Of a stretch of 64,000 nucleotides of DNA, positions 45,219 through 55,371 are shown one piece after another. The notes beneath the pieces are model-generated. The model saw only the letters and a list, made by a program, of their open reading frames with translations, had not been told where the DNA came from and searched no databases. Source of the DNA: RUG11237 sp045119215. Its GTDB lineage: Bacteria; Bacillota; Clostridia; Lachnospirales; Lachnospiraceae. The DNA is taken from positions 62,001 through 126,000 of the forward strand of contig JBGVDD010000168.1 of NCBI GenBank assembly GCA_045119215.1. The letters are read 5' to 3'. The position numbers were made by a program, and so were the translations under genes. Position 1 is the first letter of the stretch. Each line of letters starts with the position of its first letter.

Positions 45219-46907
45219 ATGGACCAAAAAGAATATAGAATAAACCGCAACTTATTACATGGATGGTTTGTTATTGTTATAGTGTTGGTGGTAGCGTATT
45301 TGGGGGAATATTTAAAAGGTGTACGTACCTTAGAATATTGGATTGTTTTCTCTATTGTTACAAGTGTGCCACCTTTGGTCTGTTATATTATATATCGAAA
45401 AGACAAAAGGTCAGATAAATTGCGGTACCTGATTTTAGGTGGATATCTGATGATGTACTTTTTTGCTTTGATTACCGGAAGTACGACTATGGTGTTTACC
45501 TATATTTTTCCGCTGCTTACTCTGATTGTACTGTATCATGATCCTAGACTTGTATTAGAAACATTTTTTGTCACCGTGATTGCAAATATCATATATGTGG
45601 TAAAGAATTTTCGTAAGGGAATGATCACCCTGGAGAACAGTAAGGATATAGAAATAAAGTTTGCATTGATTATTTTATGCTTTGGTTTTTTGTATACCGC
45701 CTCAAAACTTTATAATTCCATACATAGACAGAATCTTCAATATGTGGATGAACTGAATGAAAAGCAAAGACGGTTACAAAATGCTACTTTGCAAAATATC
45801 ATCACCATTGCAAATATTATTGATGCAAAGGATGAATATGCTAGGGGACATTCCAAAAGGGTGGCGGGTTATGCTTGTGCGCTGGCTAAGGAGTTACACT
45901 ATACAGAAGAACAGATTCGGAATGTAGAATGTATAGGTCTGCTGCATGATATAGGTAAAATTGGAATGCCAGACGATATCCTAAATAAAATAGGGAAGCT
46001 TAGTGAAGATGAGTACAAGAAAATGAAGGATCATGTAGTGATTGGAGGAGAGATTCTAAATGGGAATGGCATGTTGGATGGTTTGACCCAGGGAGTAACC
46101 TACCACCATGAGAGATATGATGGAACCGGTTATCCAGAAGGGTTACGTGGAAAAGAAATTCCAGAAATAGCCCGCATTATTTGCATTGCGGATGCGTATG
46201 ATGCCATGACCAGCTACAGAGTTTATCGTCACGGTTTAGCAGAAGATGAGATTATCCACGAATTGGAAAGCAATAAGGGAAAGCAGTTTGATCCAGAGTT
46301 TGTGAGGATTTTTATTGAGCTTATCAAAGAAAAAAAGCTGGAAAGTATTCAACAAAATGGGGAATCTGGCAAAGAAGAATTAGATGATCAGAGCATAGTG
46401 TTATTACGTGAGGTAATAGCGAAGCAGAATGCAGAAAAGGAGAAAAAGTCAGAGTTAGATTATCTTACTTCAACTTATCGTCGGGATATTGGTGAAAGAA
46501 AGATTATGGAATGTCTGGAAGGCAGCCATGGTGCAGTGATTCTGTTTGATATCAAAAATTTACGGGAAGTGAACCATCGCTTAGGGATTATTGGAGGAGA
46601 TTACCTTTTAGAATCCCTGGCGGAAATTCTAAGAGAATACCGGGAAGATGGAATTATAGTTCGTTATGCCGGAGATGAATTCCTGTGTTATCTTCCGAAT
46701 ATTTACATCAAGGAAGAGTTAGATGCTCAACTACGAGAATTAATGGCGCAGCTTGACATTTTTATACAGCAAAATAAGGATTATAGCAATGTAGAAATTT
46801 GTGCAGGAGTAGCTTTAAGTAGTCAAGTAGGAAAAGAATTTTGTCAATTAATGGTGGCGGTAGAGAATGCGTTGCATGATGCTAAAGAGAATGCATGCAT
46901 AATGTAG
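45219..46907 (+). CDS. Membrane HD-GYP phosphodiesterase with C-terminal GGDEF-like domain
   Basis: A 562-residue signalling protein with about six N-terminal hydrophobic segments (10-170). An HD-GYP domain follows (about 190-365) with H243-D244 in LLHDIGK, HHE (296-298) and DGTGYP (301-306). The C-terminal diguanylate-cyclase-like domain (about 405-562) has AGDEF at 484-488 in place of GGDEF, a substitution seen in active enzymes. HD-GYP before GGDEF is the less common order. It could both make and degrade cyclic dinucleotides. It lies 28 bases after thrH. Confidence 0.88.
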   Translation: MDQKEYRINRNLLHGWFVIVIVLVVAYLGEYLKGVRTLEYWIVFSIVTSVPPLVCYIIYRKDKRSDKLRYLILGGYLMMYFFALITGSTTMVFTYIFPLLTLIVLYHDPRLVLETFFVTVIANIIYVVKNFRKGMITLENSKDIEIKFALIILCFGFLYTASKLYNSIHRQNLQYVDELNEKQRRLQNATLQNIITIANIIDAKDEYARGHSKRVAGYACALAKELHYTEEQIRNVECIGLLHDIGKIGMPDDILNKIGKLSEDEYKKMKDHVVIGGEILNGNGMLDGLTQGVTYHHERYDGTGYPEGLRGKEIPEIARIICIADAYDAMTSYRVYRHGLAEDEIIHELESNKGKQFDPEFVRIFIELIKEKKLESIQQNGESGKEELDDQSIVLLREVIAKQNAEKEKKSELDYLTSTYRRDIGERKIMECLEGSHGAVILFDIKNLREVNHRLGIIGGDYLLESLAEILREYREDGIIVRYAGDEFLCYLPNIYIKEELDAQLRELMAQLDIFIQQNKDYSNVEICAGVALSSQVGKEFCQLMVAVENALHDAKENACIM

Positions 46908-46926
46908 AAAAAGGAGAAAAATGTAT

Positions 46927-46951
46927 AGGGCGTCCGGTGGGCGTCCTTTTT
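46927..46951 (+). terminator. Terminator after the HD-GYP gene
   Basis: AGGGCGTCC / GGGCGTCCT, a 9-bp stem with two G-U pairs and loop GGT, followed by TTTTT. Confidence 0.75.
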
Positions 46952-46992
46952 GTAAATAGGTGTATATTAAGATAGTTTAGAGGAAAGTTTGT

Positions 46993-47988
46993 ATGGAACG
47001 GGAAAACAAAAATGTAAAACTGAATTTTTTGAAATGCTTTGCGTGCATAGGAGTGGTATTTATTCATATAATGTTTCCGGGAATGTTTGGAAATATTGTT
47101 TCAAAGATTTCTCAATATGCAGTTCCGGTTTTCTTTATGATTGCGGGTTATTACGCATATGGAAAGGGTCAGGATGTAATAAAGAGGCGGTTATTGAAAA
47201 TAATAAAAATATTTATATACGCATATGTCCTATTCTTCTGTTATCAAATAGCAAGTGTTGTGAAAAATCATGAATTGATATCCTGGTTTGGACAACACTT
47301 TAATTGGAAGACACCGATTAAATATATTTGTTTTTGTACCATAGATTTTGCAATACCTCTTTGGTACTTGATTGCAATGATAGAAACATATATCGTTTGG
47401 CTTATTGTAGTCAGGAAGGGGAAAGAGCAATTCATATTAAAGCTGCTGCCAATATTATTTGTTATGCAAATAATATTGGTTTCATACTGTGAAACAATGA
47501 GACTTGATTGGTTTTTGCATATCAATTTTATAACTCGGGCAATGCCCTGGTTTTTATTGGGGTATTATTTGCACACAAATAAATGGGAAAAACTGAGAAA
47601 TATTCGTACGTATCAGTTGGTTGTAATGATTATTGTTGGATGTATGATTGCGCTAGCTCCCACAGTGTTTAAATTATCATTTAGATTTTCCATTATTGGA
47701 TACATTCCCTATGCATTTGGGTTGTTTATGCTGGCATTAAAGAATCCAACGAAGAGTATTTGTAAGCCACTGGAATTTATTGGTGAAAAATTGTCCTTAA
47801 ATATATACATATTTCATGTTTTAATGGACAAAGTGATGGGAACTGTACTGGAACACATATTCAAAGTGGATATAGGGACATCCTTATTTTTATGGTGCAG
47901 ACCAGTAATTGTTTTGCTTTGCTCTATCGTAGCATCGTGGATTGTATATATCTTCTTAAATGTAATTAATGAAAAAAAGGTTAGGTAA
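46993..47988 (+). CDS. Acyltransferase 3 family membrane protein
   Basis: A 331-residue polytopic protein with about ten helices, opening with the family pattern NVKLNFLKCFACIGVVFIHI (conserved His in helix 1) and VPVFFMIAGYYAYG. Members O-acylate surface polysaccharides or peptidoglycan. The target is unknown. It follows a terminator and converges with the Gx transporter gene. Confidence 0.85.
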   Translation: MERENKNVKLNFLKCFACIGVVFIHIMFPGMFGNIVSKISQYAVPVFFMIAGYYAYGKGQDVIKRRLLKIIKIFIYAYVLFFCYQIASVVKNHELISWFGQHFNWKTPIKYICFCTIDFAIPLWYLIAMIETYIVWLIVVRKGKEQFILKLLPILFVMQIILVSYCETMRLDWFLHINFITRAMPWFLLGYYLHTNKWEKLRNIRTYQLVVMIIVGCMIALAPTVFKLSFRFSIIGYIPYAFGLFMLALKNPTKSICKPLEFIGEKLSLNIYIFHVLMDKVMGTVLEHIFKVDIGTSLFLWCRPVIVLLCSIVASWIVYIFLNVINEKKVR

Positions 47989-48008
47989 ACAAAACACATA
48001 GCACCTTT

Positions 48009-48518
48009 TTAGTGTAGATTCATCCACTGTCCCATACGTTTATGTGTGGCTTTCGTACATAGTCCGGTAAACATCCCAGATACCACACCGCTGAGAAACA
48101 ATACGGGAAAATATGCAATAACACTATAGGACTGTAGGATTAAAAATGCCATAGACAATTGTCCAATATTATGGAAAATAGCCCCTACAACACTTGTAAT
48201 TACAATATGCTCTTTGCCAAGGAGATGATGAATTAACAGCATGGCAAAAAGGCAGAATAATCCACCGGCCAGGCTGTAAGCAAAGGAAATTATTTGTCCG
48301 GCAAAAATACTGCCTAGTATAATTCGCATCATCAAAACGCAAAGGGCATCCTTCCAAGTGCCATTGATGAGTAGCCAGAGAGTGATGATATTGGCCAGTC
48401 CAAGTTTTACTCCGGGAATTGGAAGAATTGGTGGCAAGGCTGATTCCACCACAAATATGGCAAGAGCAATAGCGGTATACATTGCTAATAGTGTTATGTG
48501 TTTTGTCTTTATTTTCAT
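48009..48518 (-). CDS. Gx transporter family protein (heptaprenyl diphosphate synthase component I-like)
   Basis: A 169-residue protein with about five membrane helices, matching the Hpre_diP_synt_I/Gx family (SALPPILPIPGVKLGLANII, then NIGQLSMA). It resembles ECF-type S components; the substrate is not known. On the minus strand GGAGG lies five bases before the ATG ending at 48518. The in-frame ATG at 48530 is part of that ribosome site and is rejected. Confidence 0.85.
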   Translation of the reverse strand: MKIKTKHITLLAMYTAIALAIFVVESALPPILPIPGVKLGLANIITLWLLINGTWKDALCVLMMRIILGSIFAGQIISFAYSLAGGLFCLFAMLLIHHLLGKEHIVITSVVGAIFHNIGQLSMAFLILQSYSVIAYFPVLFLSGVVSGMFTGLCTKATHKRMGQWMNLH

Positions 48519-48784
48519 GAAAACCTCCATATTGTAATATTCTCAAGAGATATAATATATGATTACTTGTGAAATTGTATCAGTACTCCATTGAAAATAC
48601 AACAATATTTTTATGAAAAAATTTTTGCAATAAGGTTAGTTGCGGCTAATGAAGGCTTTGAAGCTGGAGATCAAATATTGATTTATAAGTGTGGAGTAAA
48701 GATGAAATGTACTGGAGAAAAAATATTTTCTGTAGTATAGTTTAGTGTGTAGCTTTTGATAAAAATAATAAGGAGGGTATTCAA

Positions 48785-49981
48785 ATGAATAATTTTATTT
48801 ATGAAACACCTACAAAGGTGTATTTTGGAAAAAATGAAGAATTAAAGGTGGGAAAGCTGGTTGCGGAGTATCATCCGCAAAAGGTTTTAATTCATTATGG
48901 TGGAAAGTCTGCAAAGGAAAGCGGATTATTAGATAGGGTTAAAAAGTGTCTGACGGATGAAGGAATCAAGTATGTGGAGCTTGGAGGAGTTGTAGCAAAT
49001 CCAGAGCTTAAGCTTGTAAGAGAGGGAATTAAGCTTTGTATAGATGAAAAAGTGGATTTTATTTTGGCGGTAGGGGGTGGTTCCGTAATAGATTCTGCCA
49101 AAGATATTGCCAATGGAGCAGCAAATTCAGAGGTAGATGTCTGGGATTTTTCACTAAGAAAATGTACACCTGCAAAAACACTGAACAAGGGGGCTGTTCT
49201 GACGCTTTCAGCAGCCGGATCTGAAATGTCCAATTCCTGTGTTATTACCAACACCGAAACCGGGGAAAAAAGAGGTTACAGTTCGGATTGTAATCGGATG
49301 GATTTTGCTATTGAAAATCCAGAACTGACATATACAGTCAGCCCTTACCAGACTGCCTGCGGAATTGTTGATATTTCTATGCATACAATTGAAAGATATT
49401 TCTGCCCGGGAGAAGATACTTACTTGACGGATGCAATTGCTGAGGCTGTCATTAGGAGTGTATTAAAAGCCGGAGTAGATTGCCTTGAAAATCCAAAAAA
49501 TTATGAAGCCAGGGCTAATATGATGTGGGCTTCCTCTCTTGCACACAATGGATTAACACAATGTGGACGTGAGTGTCAGCTTGTAGTGCATCAGTTTGAA
49601 CACGAAGTTTCAGGTATGTATCCTGAGATTGCCCATGGCGCAGGACTTGCTGCAATTTGGTGTAGCTGGGCCAGATATGTATATAGAGCCAATATAAACA
49701 GATGGCTGCAATATGCTCATAATGTGTGGAATCTTGAGATAGATTTTGAGCATCCTGAGAAGACAATTGAACAGGCAATTGACAAACAGGAGCAATATTA
49801 TATTTCTATTGGGATGCCTGTAAATCTCAAGTCTTTGGGAGTGGAAAGAGAATCACTTGAAAGCCTTGCCTTGGGTTGCTCCAGAAATAAGACCAGAACT
49901 CTTATTGGATATAAAACACTTGAGTATGAGGATATTTTAAAAATCTTTGAAATGGCATATAGTAGACCGGTTACTGTATAG
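48785..49981 (+). CDS. Iron-containing alcohol dehydrogenase (butanol dehydrogenase-like)
   Basis: A 398-residue group III dehydrogenase similar to BdhA/YqhD, reducing aldehydes with NAD(P)H. The nucleotide loop is VGGGSVIDSAKDIANGA. The metal ligands are in CGIVDISMHTIERYF (Asp, His), VVHQFEHEVS and EIAHGAGLAAIW. AAGGAGGG precedes ATG 48785. The 266 bases upstream hold no clear gene, only a short open stretch without a start. Confidence 0.92.
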   Translation: MNNFIYETPTKVYFGKNEELKVGKLVAEYHPQKVLIHYGGKSAKESGLLDRVKKCLTDEGIKYVELGGVVANPELKLVREGIKLCIDEKVDFILAVGGGSVIDSAKDIANGAANSEVDVWDFSLRKCTPAKTLNKGAVLTLSAAGSEMSNSCVITNTETGEKRGYSSDCNRMDFAIENPELTYTVSPYQTACGIVDISMHTIERYFCPGEDTYLTDAIAEAVIRSVLKAGVDCLENPKNYEARANMMWASSLAHNGLTQCGRECQLVVHQFEHEVSGMYPEIAHGAGLAAIWCSWARYVYRANINRWLQYAHNVWNLEIDFEHPEKTIEQAIDKQEQYYISIGMPVNLKSLGVERESLESLALGCSRNKTRTLIGYKTLEYEDILKIFEMAYSRPVTV

Positions 49982-50028
49982 ATGCAGATAAAAAGAGTGG
50001 AAACTTAATTTGTAAAGGAGTAAAACAA

Positions 50029-53000
50029 ATGAAAAGGAAGAAAGGGCTAGCACTGCTTCTTGCAGGAATTATGGCGCTGGGAAGCGTACTTTGTGACAAT
50101 CCTATTGGTGTTGTTCAGGTGAAAGGTGAGGAGACCAAAAGTGTAATAGAATCAGAAAGGCCAGATGACCAATGGGAGAATAAAGCATCCATAGCAGAAG
50201 CCGGGAAATATAAAGAAATTGATTATAGTTTTCTTAAGAATTTTAATTTTTTGGCTTCTACAGATGCCACAATTATGGAAACCTTTGATTCGGTAGAGGA
50301 GTTAAAGACAAGTACGGATAAGAGATTACAAAAAGGCGCACATGTAATGGTTAGAGGATACTATGAACCGGGGGATGGAGGCGCATTTGAATATGTAATC
50401 AAAGGTAAGAATGAAAAGCAGATTAGTGTAGAACTTGCAAATGGTTTGTTCGCAGAGCCAATACCTGTGACAACAAAAATTGGTGACGAGAACTATGTGG
50501 CACTTAGTATTAAGCAGTTTGGTGCGAAAGGGGATGGTGTTAATTCGGACAATGCAGGATTTAACAACACTGTACTTTTTGCAGAAAATTATATGAAGGC
50601 AAACGCTGATACAGTAGACAGGGCAATTATATATATCCCAGAAGGTGAATATAAGTGTACAGACCAGCTGGTAGTGGGACATGACAAGACATTGTATCTG
50701 CCAATGGGAGCATCAAATTTATCTATTGTAGGCGAAGGGGATAAGTCTGTATTTTTTACGGACAATGATTATAGAAAAGATTCCGGTTACCAGGAGCATT
50801 TTTTTCAGACCTGGCGAGGCTATAATGTTTACTATGCAAACTTTAGAGTTGAGGCAAGAGAAGTTGACTTATATCACTATATGAGACAGTTCACAATGAC
50901 ATATTGTGACAATGTGTATGTAGATAACGTAGACCTTATTGTCCCGGAAGAGGCCTGGAGTGGTTATTACTTTGAGGACAAGCAGTACTCAAATCTTTGC
51001 TGTTATTGTGGTAACAAAAATATAACTGTTGATGGTTGCTATTTTGAGCAGATGAGTGGAACCTATCGAGGAGCAAATGTAGGTGTTCTTGATATCTGGT
51101 CACATGGTGAGGAAAACATCACTATTATGAACTGTGATATGGTTGGCAATGCTCGTGACGAGCAGATAGGATTTTTCAGTACTTCCAAAGAAACAGCTTA
51201 TGTAAAGAATGTTGATTTTATCAATAATACAATACATTCCTATAGTCCTAAATACGTAGATGTGGTAAAAAATGCAACTATGAGATTTACAATTGCATAC
51301 AATGATTCCGTGGGTGTGGAGGACATTCACATTGCGGGAAATCATTTTATTTCTGAATGTGATTCAAAATTCATGACATTTGGTAATGTAAAAAAGTGTC
51401 TGATTGAAGATAATATTATGGAAATGTATTGTTCCTATAGTACATGGTCAACAATATTCGATTCCTCCTGTTTCAACGAAGATGGTGTTGTATGTAAAAA
51501 CAATGAATTTTTCATTTCTTCTTATGAAAATTTTGGGAAAGGAAACATTATAGGTGGCAGTGGAAAAATGAAATTTATTGAAAACCGCGTGCTTATGGAT
51601 GTTCCCTTGGTATTTGGGATTTATGGAAGTTACCTAAAGGATAACGAATTTATCAGTTTTAAGATGCTTGGCTCTAGTCAGGGGCATGGTATTGCAAGTT
51701 TAGGTGATGGTGGCGTATGTGAGGGAAATAAAGTAGTGGCGTATGGGGGCTTGAGTGAGCTTTGCTGCTTTGGAAGTAACTCAGATACCGCGACAGCATC
51801 ATTTAGCAATAATACAATTTATGATATGGAAAAATCTCATGGACAAAGGGGCGCTTGGACTGCACTGATGAAATTTGCAGCAAAAGCAAAACAGATAGAT
51901 GTAGTGGGAAATAAATATTATGCACCCAATAAGGCATTTGATAAATCTGACGGTACCGGTGTGTATGATGTAAACGCAGATGGAGAAGTGGTAACTGTAT
52001 CAGATAAGGCAAAAAAGGAGAATGAGGACGGTACAAAGACATACTACAACAGAATTTTTTATTACAGATGTGCGGATGAAAAAATAGTGTCAAATTTAAA
52101 TGTAAAGGACAATATTTTTCAAGGAGCCATGGGATTTACAGCACATGGCTCAAAAGAAGGAACCAATTTTGACCTTACAAATAACCAGTTTATAGATACA
52201 ACGGAGCTTACCTCTGATGTGGCGGCTTCCAAAATTGAAATTGTACATAATGGAGTGGTAACTTCAAAGTTAGCATCTGCAGATGATAAACTGACACTTC
52301 GTGCGAATGTCTATATTCCAACAGAATATGGGACAGATGAAGAAGGAAACAGCGTGGTTACCAAGGAAGAATTAACAGAGGAGCGAAATGTAAAATGGTA
52401 TTCTTCCGTAGAAAGCATAGCATCTGTTGATGACAATGGCGTTGTAACCAAGCACAAAAATGGAACAGTTAAGATTTTTGCCATAACAGAGGATGGTACA
52501 AAGAATTATGCAGAATGTCTCGTTACTTTTGAGGATAAGAAGGTTCAGGCAATTCAGCTTGAAGATGAAAATATGACTCTTCAGGTAGGACTCAAGAACT
52601 ATATAAATTACAGTGTTGTTCCGGAAAACGCAACGAATGAAGTCATCTTTACGTCATCAAATGAAGATGTAGCAACAGTGAATAGATATGGTCTGGTACA
52701 GGCAAAAGCCCTTGGAGATGCAATTATTACCTTAAAGACGGTTGATGGTTCTGATATCGTTAAAACAGTTAATGTGCATGTGGAGGACACAACTGTCAGA
52801 AAAATCAATATGTCACAATCCTATTATGAGTTGTCCAATTCACAGATAGGTTCTACCGTGCAGTTGACCGTTGGTTCTTACTTCCCAGATTCCGCTGTAA
52901 ATAAGCAGATAGGTAAATGGAAAAGTTCAAATGAAAACATTTTGACAGTAGATAATAATGGTCTGGTGACAATTAAGAAATACGGTGTTGCACGGATAGA

Positions 53001-55206
53001 TGCTTATTCTACAGATGAGAGCTGCTATGGAAGTACTACATTCTATATTGGAAATCCAAAAGTTGAAAACCTTAGAGTAACCGCAAGGAATAATAAAAGT
53101 GTCACCCTTGAGTGGGACAAGCTGGATGATACATATGGTTATTATGTATTTCAATGGAATGATGAACAGGCAAAATATGAATGTGTGAACGAAGATAAAT
53201 ATACAACAGAAGGCAAATATGTTGTAAATAATCTTGAGAGCGGAAAAACATATAAATTTGCAGTATGCGGATTTTTCTCAAACTGGCAAACTGGAAGCAG
53301 AAGATTAATTTATGGTGATTTTTCAGAAATTGATGCAGCTACCACTCAAAAAGAAGTAATCACAGGTTACAAGCTGGATAATACTGTAGTTTCCCTTTCG
53401 CCTTACAAAAAGGAGGTTACAGTATCCGTAAAATATTTGCCGGAAAATGCAAAGATTGAAAATCTTGATTTTTCATATAAGGTAGAGGATGAAAATGTGG
53501 CGACGGCGGAAAGGATTACAAAAGAGAATGCAGCAGCCAATGAATTGACCTTCAAAATCACCTATGTTGGCAGCGGAAAGACAAGACTTGTAGTAAAGAG
53601 TAACGATGAACTCTCCGTAGAAGGAGTTATAAAAATCGGATGTGTTGAAGGGAAAGTGGCGCATGATAAAGTAACCACAACCCTTAATGGTTATAAGAAT
53701 GGCACCATAACCTTTGAAGGGCTTGAGGATGAATCAAAAATTGACGGTTACTACCTGCTTAGAACCTGCACAATGGTTCTGAAACCATATGTTTTTATTC
53801 CAAAAAATGGTGAAAAAACTTATACATATACAGACACGGAAGTGTCAGCAGGAACTACTTACAGATACAGCATAACGCCTGTGCAGTTTGATGGTACGGA
53901 TTATTTTTATGACCAGGATTACAGAGAATGTTATATGGGGCATTATCTTTCCTATCCGGAATTTGTGCCGGCAGCAAGCATATTATTTGATTATGACTCT
54001 GATACACTTTCAATGAAATCAGGTGAGGAGAAAGAGATTAATGCTCTGATTCACCCTGAGATTCCTGAAGGAACATCAGAAGAAGAGGCAGAGAAAATAG
54101 AGCCCACATTTAAAGATGTATACTGGAAAATTGATGATGAAAGTGTTGCCAGTATCGTAACTGACAAAAATAAAGTGACAGTAAAAGCATTAAAATCAGG
54201 TCAGACAGTACTTGGCGCTTACACCACAGATGGAAGTAATGTATTAAAACGAGTAAATATTGTAGTAGAATTGTTGGATATAACAAAAGCGACAGCAGTA
54301 TATGAACAAAATCAGATATATACCGGAAGAGCTATTGAGCCGGAGGTAACCGTAAAAATTGGTGACGAAGTCCTGACAAAAGATATTGATTATAAAGTTT
54401 CCTACAAGAATAATATTTCTGTGGGAATGGCTAAAATGATTGTAACAGGAATTGGAAAATATGGTGGTCAAAAAACCTTAGAATTTAATATAAAAGTATC
54501 TGAGACAGAGCCTACCATCATAATAGAACCTACCGTGACAACAGAACCTACCATAACGGCAGAGCCTACCATAACAGTAGAGCCAACCGTGACAATAAAC
54601 CCTACCACAACAATAGCGCCTACTGTGTCCGCGAAACCTACAAAGCAGGCAGAAAAACAAGACGCTTCTGTAAAGAAGATTTCAAAGACAACAGTAAAGA
54701 CAGCGGTAACAACAAGAAACGGCATAAAGATTTCCTGGAAACAGGTAAAGAATGCAACAGGATATCGTATATACAGAAAAACAGGCAAAGGTAAATTTAA
54801 AGTTATAAAAGTCATAAGAAATGGAAAGACAACTTCTTTGATCGATAAGAGAATAAGTAAAAAGTCAGTGTATGTATATAAGGTGAGAGCATACAGAGGA
54901 AAGACAATTGGGAAAGATTCTAATAGAATTACAGCCAGATACCTTAGCACCCCAAAGCTTACATCAGTGAAAAAAAGTGAAAAACAAATTAAACTTACCT
55001 GGAACAAAGTAAAAGGTGCAAAAGGATATAAAGTATACAGAAGAACTGACAACGGCAAATATAAGCTGGTTGCAAAGATTAAGAATTCATCAAAACTTAG
55101 TTATACTGACAGTAAGATAAAATCCCAAAGTGTATATACGTACAAGATTGTAGCTTACTATAAAAATTCATTAAGCACGTATTCTAAAGCAAAAAAAGTG
55201 AAATAG
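50029..55206 (+). CDS. Large secreted beta-helix protein with Big2 and Fn3-type repeats
   Basis: A 1725-residue protein. A signal peptide (KKGLALLLAGIMALGSVL) is followed from about 160 by a pectate-lyase-3-type start (IKQFGAKGDGVNSD) and a right-handed beta-helix to about 700. Several Big2 domains (about 735-960; a further one near 1370-1420) follow, with a fibronectin III-like domain near 1015-1110, a Thr-Pro-Glu linker (1492-1540) and two C-terminal Fn3-like repeats (about 1555-1725: GYRIYRKTGKGKF, GYKVYRRTDNGKY). No sortase motif ends it. It could act on or bind polysaccharide; no catalytic residue can be assigned. Confidence 0.8.
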   Translation: MKRKKGLALLLAGIMALGSVLCDNPIGVVQVKGEETKSVIESERPDDQWENKASIAEAGKYKEIDYSFLKNFNFLASTDATIMETFDSVEELKTSTDKRLQKGAHVMVRGYYEPGDGGAFEYVIKGKNEKQISVELANGLFAEPIPVTTKIGDENYVALSIKQFGAKGDGVNSDNAGFNNTVLFAENYMKANADTVDRAIIYIPEGEYKCTDQLVVGHDKTLYLPMGASNLSIVGEGDKSVFFTDNDYRKDSGYQEHFFQTWRGYNVYYANFRVEAREVDLYHYMRQFTMTYCDNVYVDNVDLIVPEEAWSGYYFEDKQYSNLCCYCGNKNITVDGCYFEQMSGTYRGANVGVLDIWSHGEENITIMNCDMVGNARDEQIGFFSTSKETAYVKNVDFINNTIHSYSPKYVDVVKNATMRFTIAYNDSVGVEDIHIAGNHFISECDSKFMTFGNVKKCLIEDNIMEMYCSYSTWSTIFDSSCFNEDGVVCKNNEFFISSYENFGKGNIIGGSGKMKFIENRVLMDVPLVFGIYGSYLKDNEFISFKMLGSSQGHGIASLGDGGVCEGNKVVAYGGLSELCCFGSNSDTATASFSNNTIYDMEKSHGQRGAWTALMKFAAKAKQIDVVGNKYYAPNKAFDKSDGTGVYDVNADGEVVTVSDKAKKENEDGTKTYYNRIFYYRCADEKIVSNLNVKDNIFQGAMGFTAHGSKEGTNFDLTNNQFIDTTELTSDVAASKIEIVHNGVVTSKLASADDKLTLRANVYIPTEYGTDEEGNSVVTKEELTEERNVKWYSSVESIASVDDNGVVTKHKNGTVKIFAITEDGTKNYAECLVTFEDKKVQAIQLEDENMTLQVGLKNYINYSVVPENATNEVIFTSSNEDVATVNRYGLVQAKALGDAIITLKTVDGSDIVKTVNVHVEDTTVRKINMSQSYYELSNSQIGSTVQLTVGSYFPDSAVNKQIGKWKSSNENILTVDNNGLVTIKKYGVARIDAYSTDESCYGSTTFYIGNPKVENLRVTARNNKSVTLEWDKLDDTYGYYVFQWNDEQAKYECVNEDKYTTEGKYVVNNLESGKTYKFAVCGFFSNWQTGSRRLIYGDFSEIDAATTQKEVITGYKLDNTVVSLSPYKKEVTVSVKYLPENAKIENLDFSYKVEDENVATAERITKENAAANELTFKITYVGSGKTRLVVKSNDELSVEGVIKIGCVEGKVAHDKVTTTLNGYKNGTITFEGLEDESKIDGYYLLRTCTMVLKPYVFIPKNGEKTYTYTDTEVSAGTTYRYSITPVQFDGTDYFYDQDYRECYMGHYLSYPEFVPAASILFDYDSDTLSMKSGEEKEINALIHPEIPEGTSEEEAEKIEPTFKDVYWKIDDESVASIVTDKNKVTVKALKSGQTVLGAYTTDGSNVLKRVNIVVELLDITKATAVYEQNQIYTGRAIEPEVTVKIGDEVLTKDIDYKVSYKNNISVGMAKMIVTGIGKYGGQKTLEFNIKVSETEPTIIIEPTVTTEPTITAEPTITVEPTVTINPTTTIAPTVSAKPTKQAEKQDASVKKISKTTVKTAVTTRNGIKISWKQVKNATGYRIYRKTGKGKFKVIKVIRNGKTTSLIDKRISKKSVYVYKVRAYRGKTIGKDSNRITARYLSTPKLTSVKKSEKQIKLTWNKVKGAKGYKVYRRTDNGKYKLVAKIKNSSKLSYTDSKIKSQSVYTYKIVAYYKNSLSTYSKAKKVK
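54508..54645 (+). repeat. 18-bp Glu-Pro-Thr repeat encoding a linker
   Basis: About seven degenerate 18-base units (GAACCTACC plus nine bases) encode EPTxTx units in the large secreted protein. Purely coding; it is a flexible spacer. Confidence 0.85.
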
Positions 55207-55216
55207 CAGAAGCATT

Positions 55217-55250
55217 AAAGGCACCCAGGCTTATGGCTTGGGTGCCTTTT
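55217..55250 (+). terminator. Terminator after the large secreted protein gene
   Basis: A perfect 11-bp stem AAAGGCACCCA / TGGGTGCCTTT, with loop of 11, ending in TTTT. Confidence 0.85.
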
Positions 55251-55291
55251 GACTCGAAGAAAGCAACAAATTGTAATGAAAATTTAATAAT

Positions 55292-55339
55292 AAATTATCA
55301 AACCTCGTAGTTGATTTTTTGATAATTTCTGCATATAAT
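55292..55339 (+). promoter_or_regulatory. Promoter and operator-like inverted repeat of the antitoxin operon
   Basis: TTGATT (55311-55316), 17-base spacer, TATAAT (55334-55339). A perfect inverted repeat AAATTATCAAA (55292-55302) / TTTGATAATTT (55318-55328) overlaps the -35 and spacer. This is the layout expected for antitoxin autorepression. Confidence 0.75.
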
Positions 55340-55371
55340 ACAAGTAGAAAAAAGCATTGGAGGTGTTTATT

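Noticed and set aside
48600..48740. Open stretch of about 45 codons reading VAANEGFEAGDQILIYK
   Set aside because: No start codon with a ribosome site and no family recognised; could be a remnant but cannot be supported.
54508..54645. Possible CRISPR-like repeat array
   Set aside because: Units are 18 bases, tandem without spacers, and in frame with a coding linker.
54468..55058. 196-codon minus-strand frame with repeats
   Set aside because: Antisense to the Thr-Pro linker and Fn3 repeats; the repeat pattern is inherited from the plus-strand gene.
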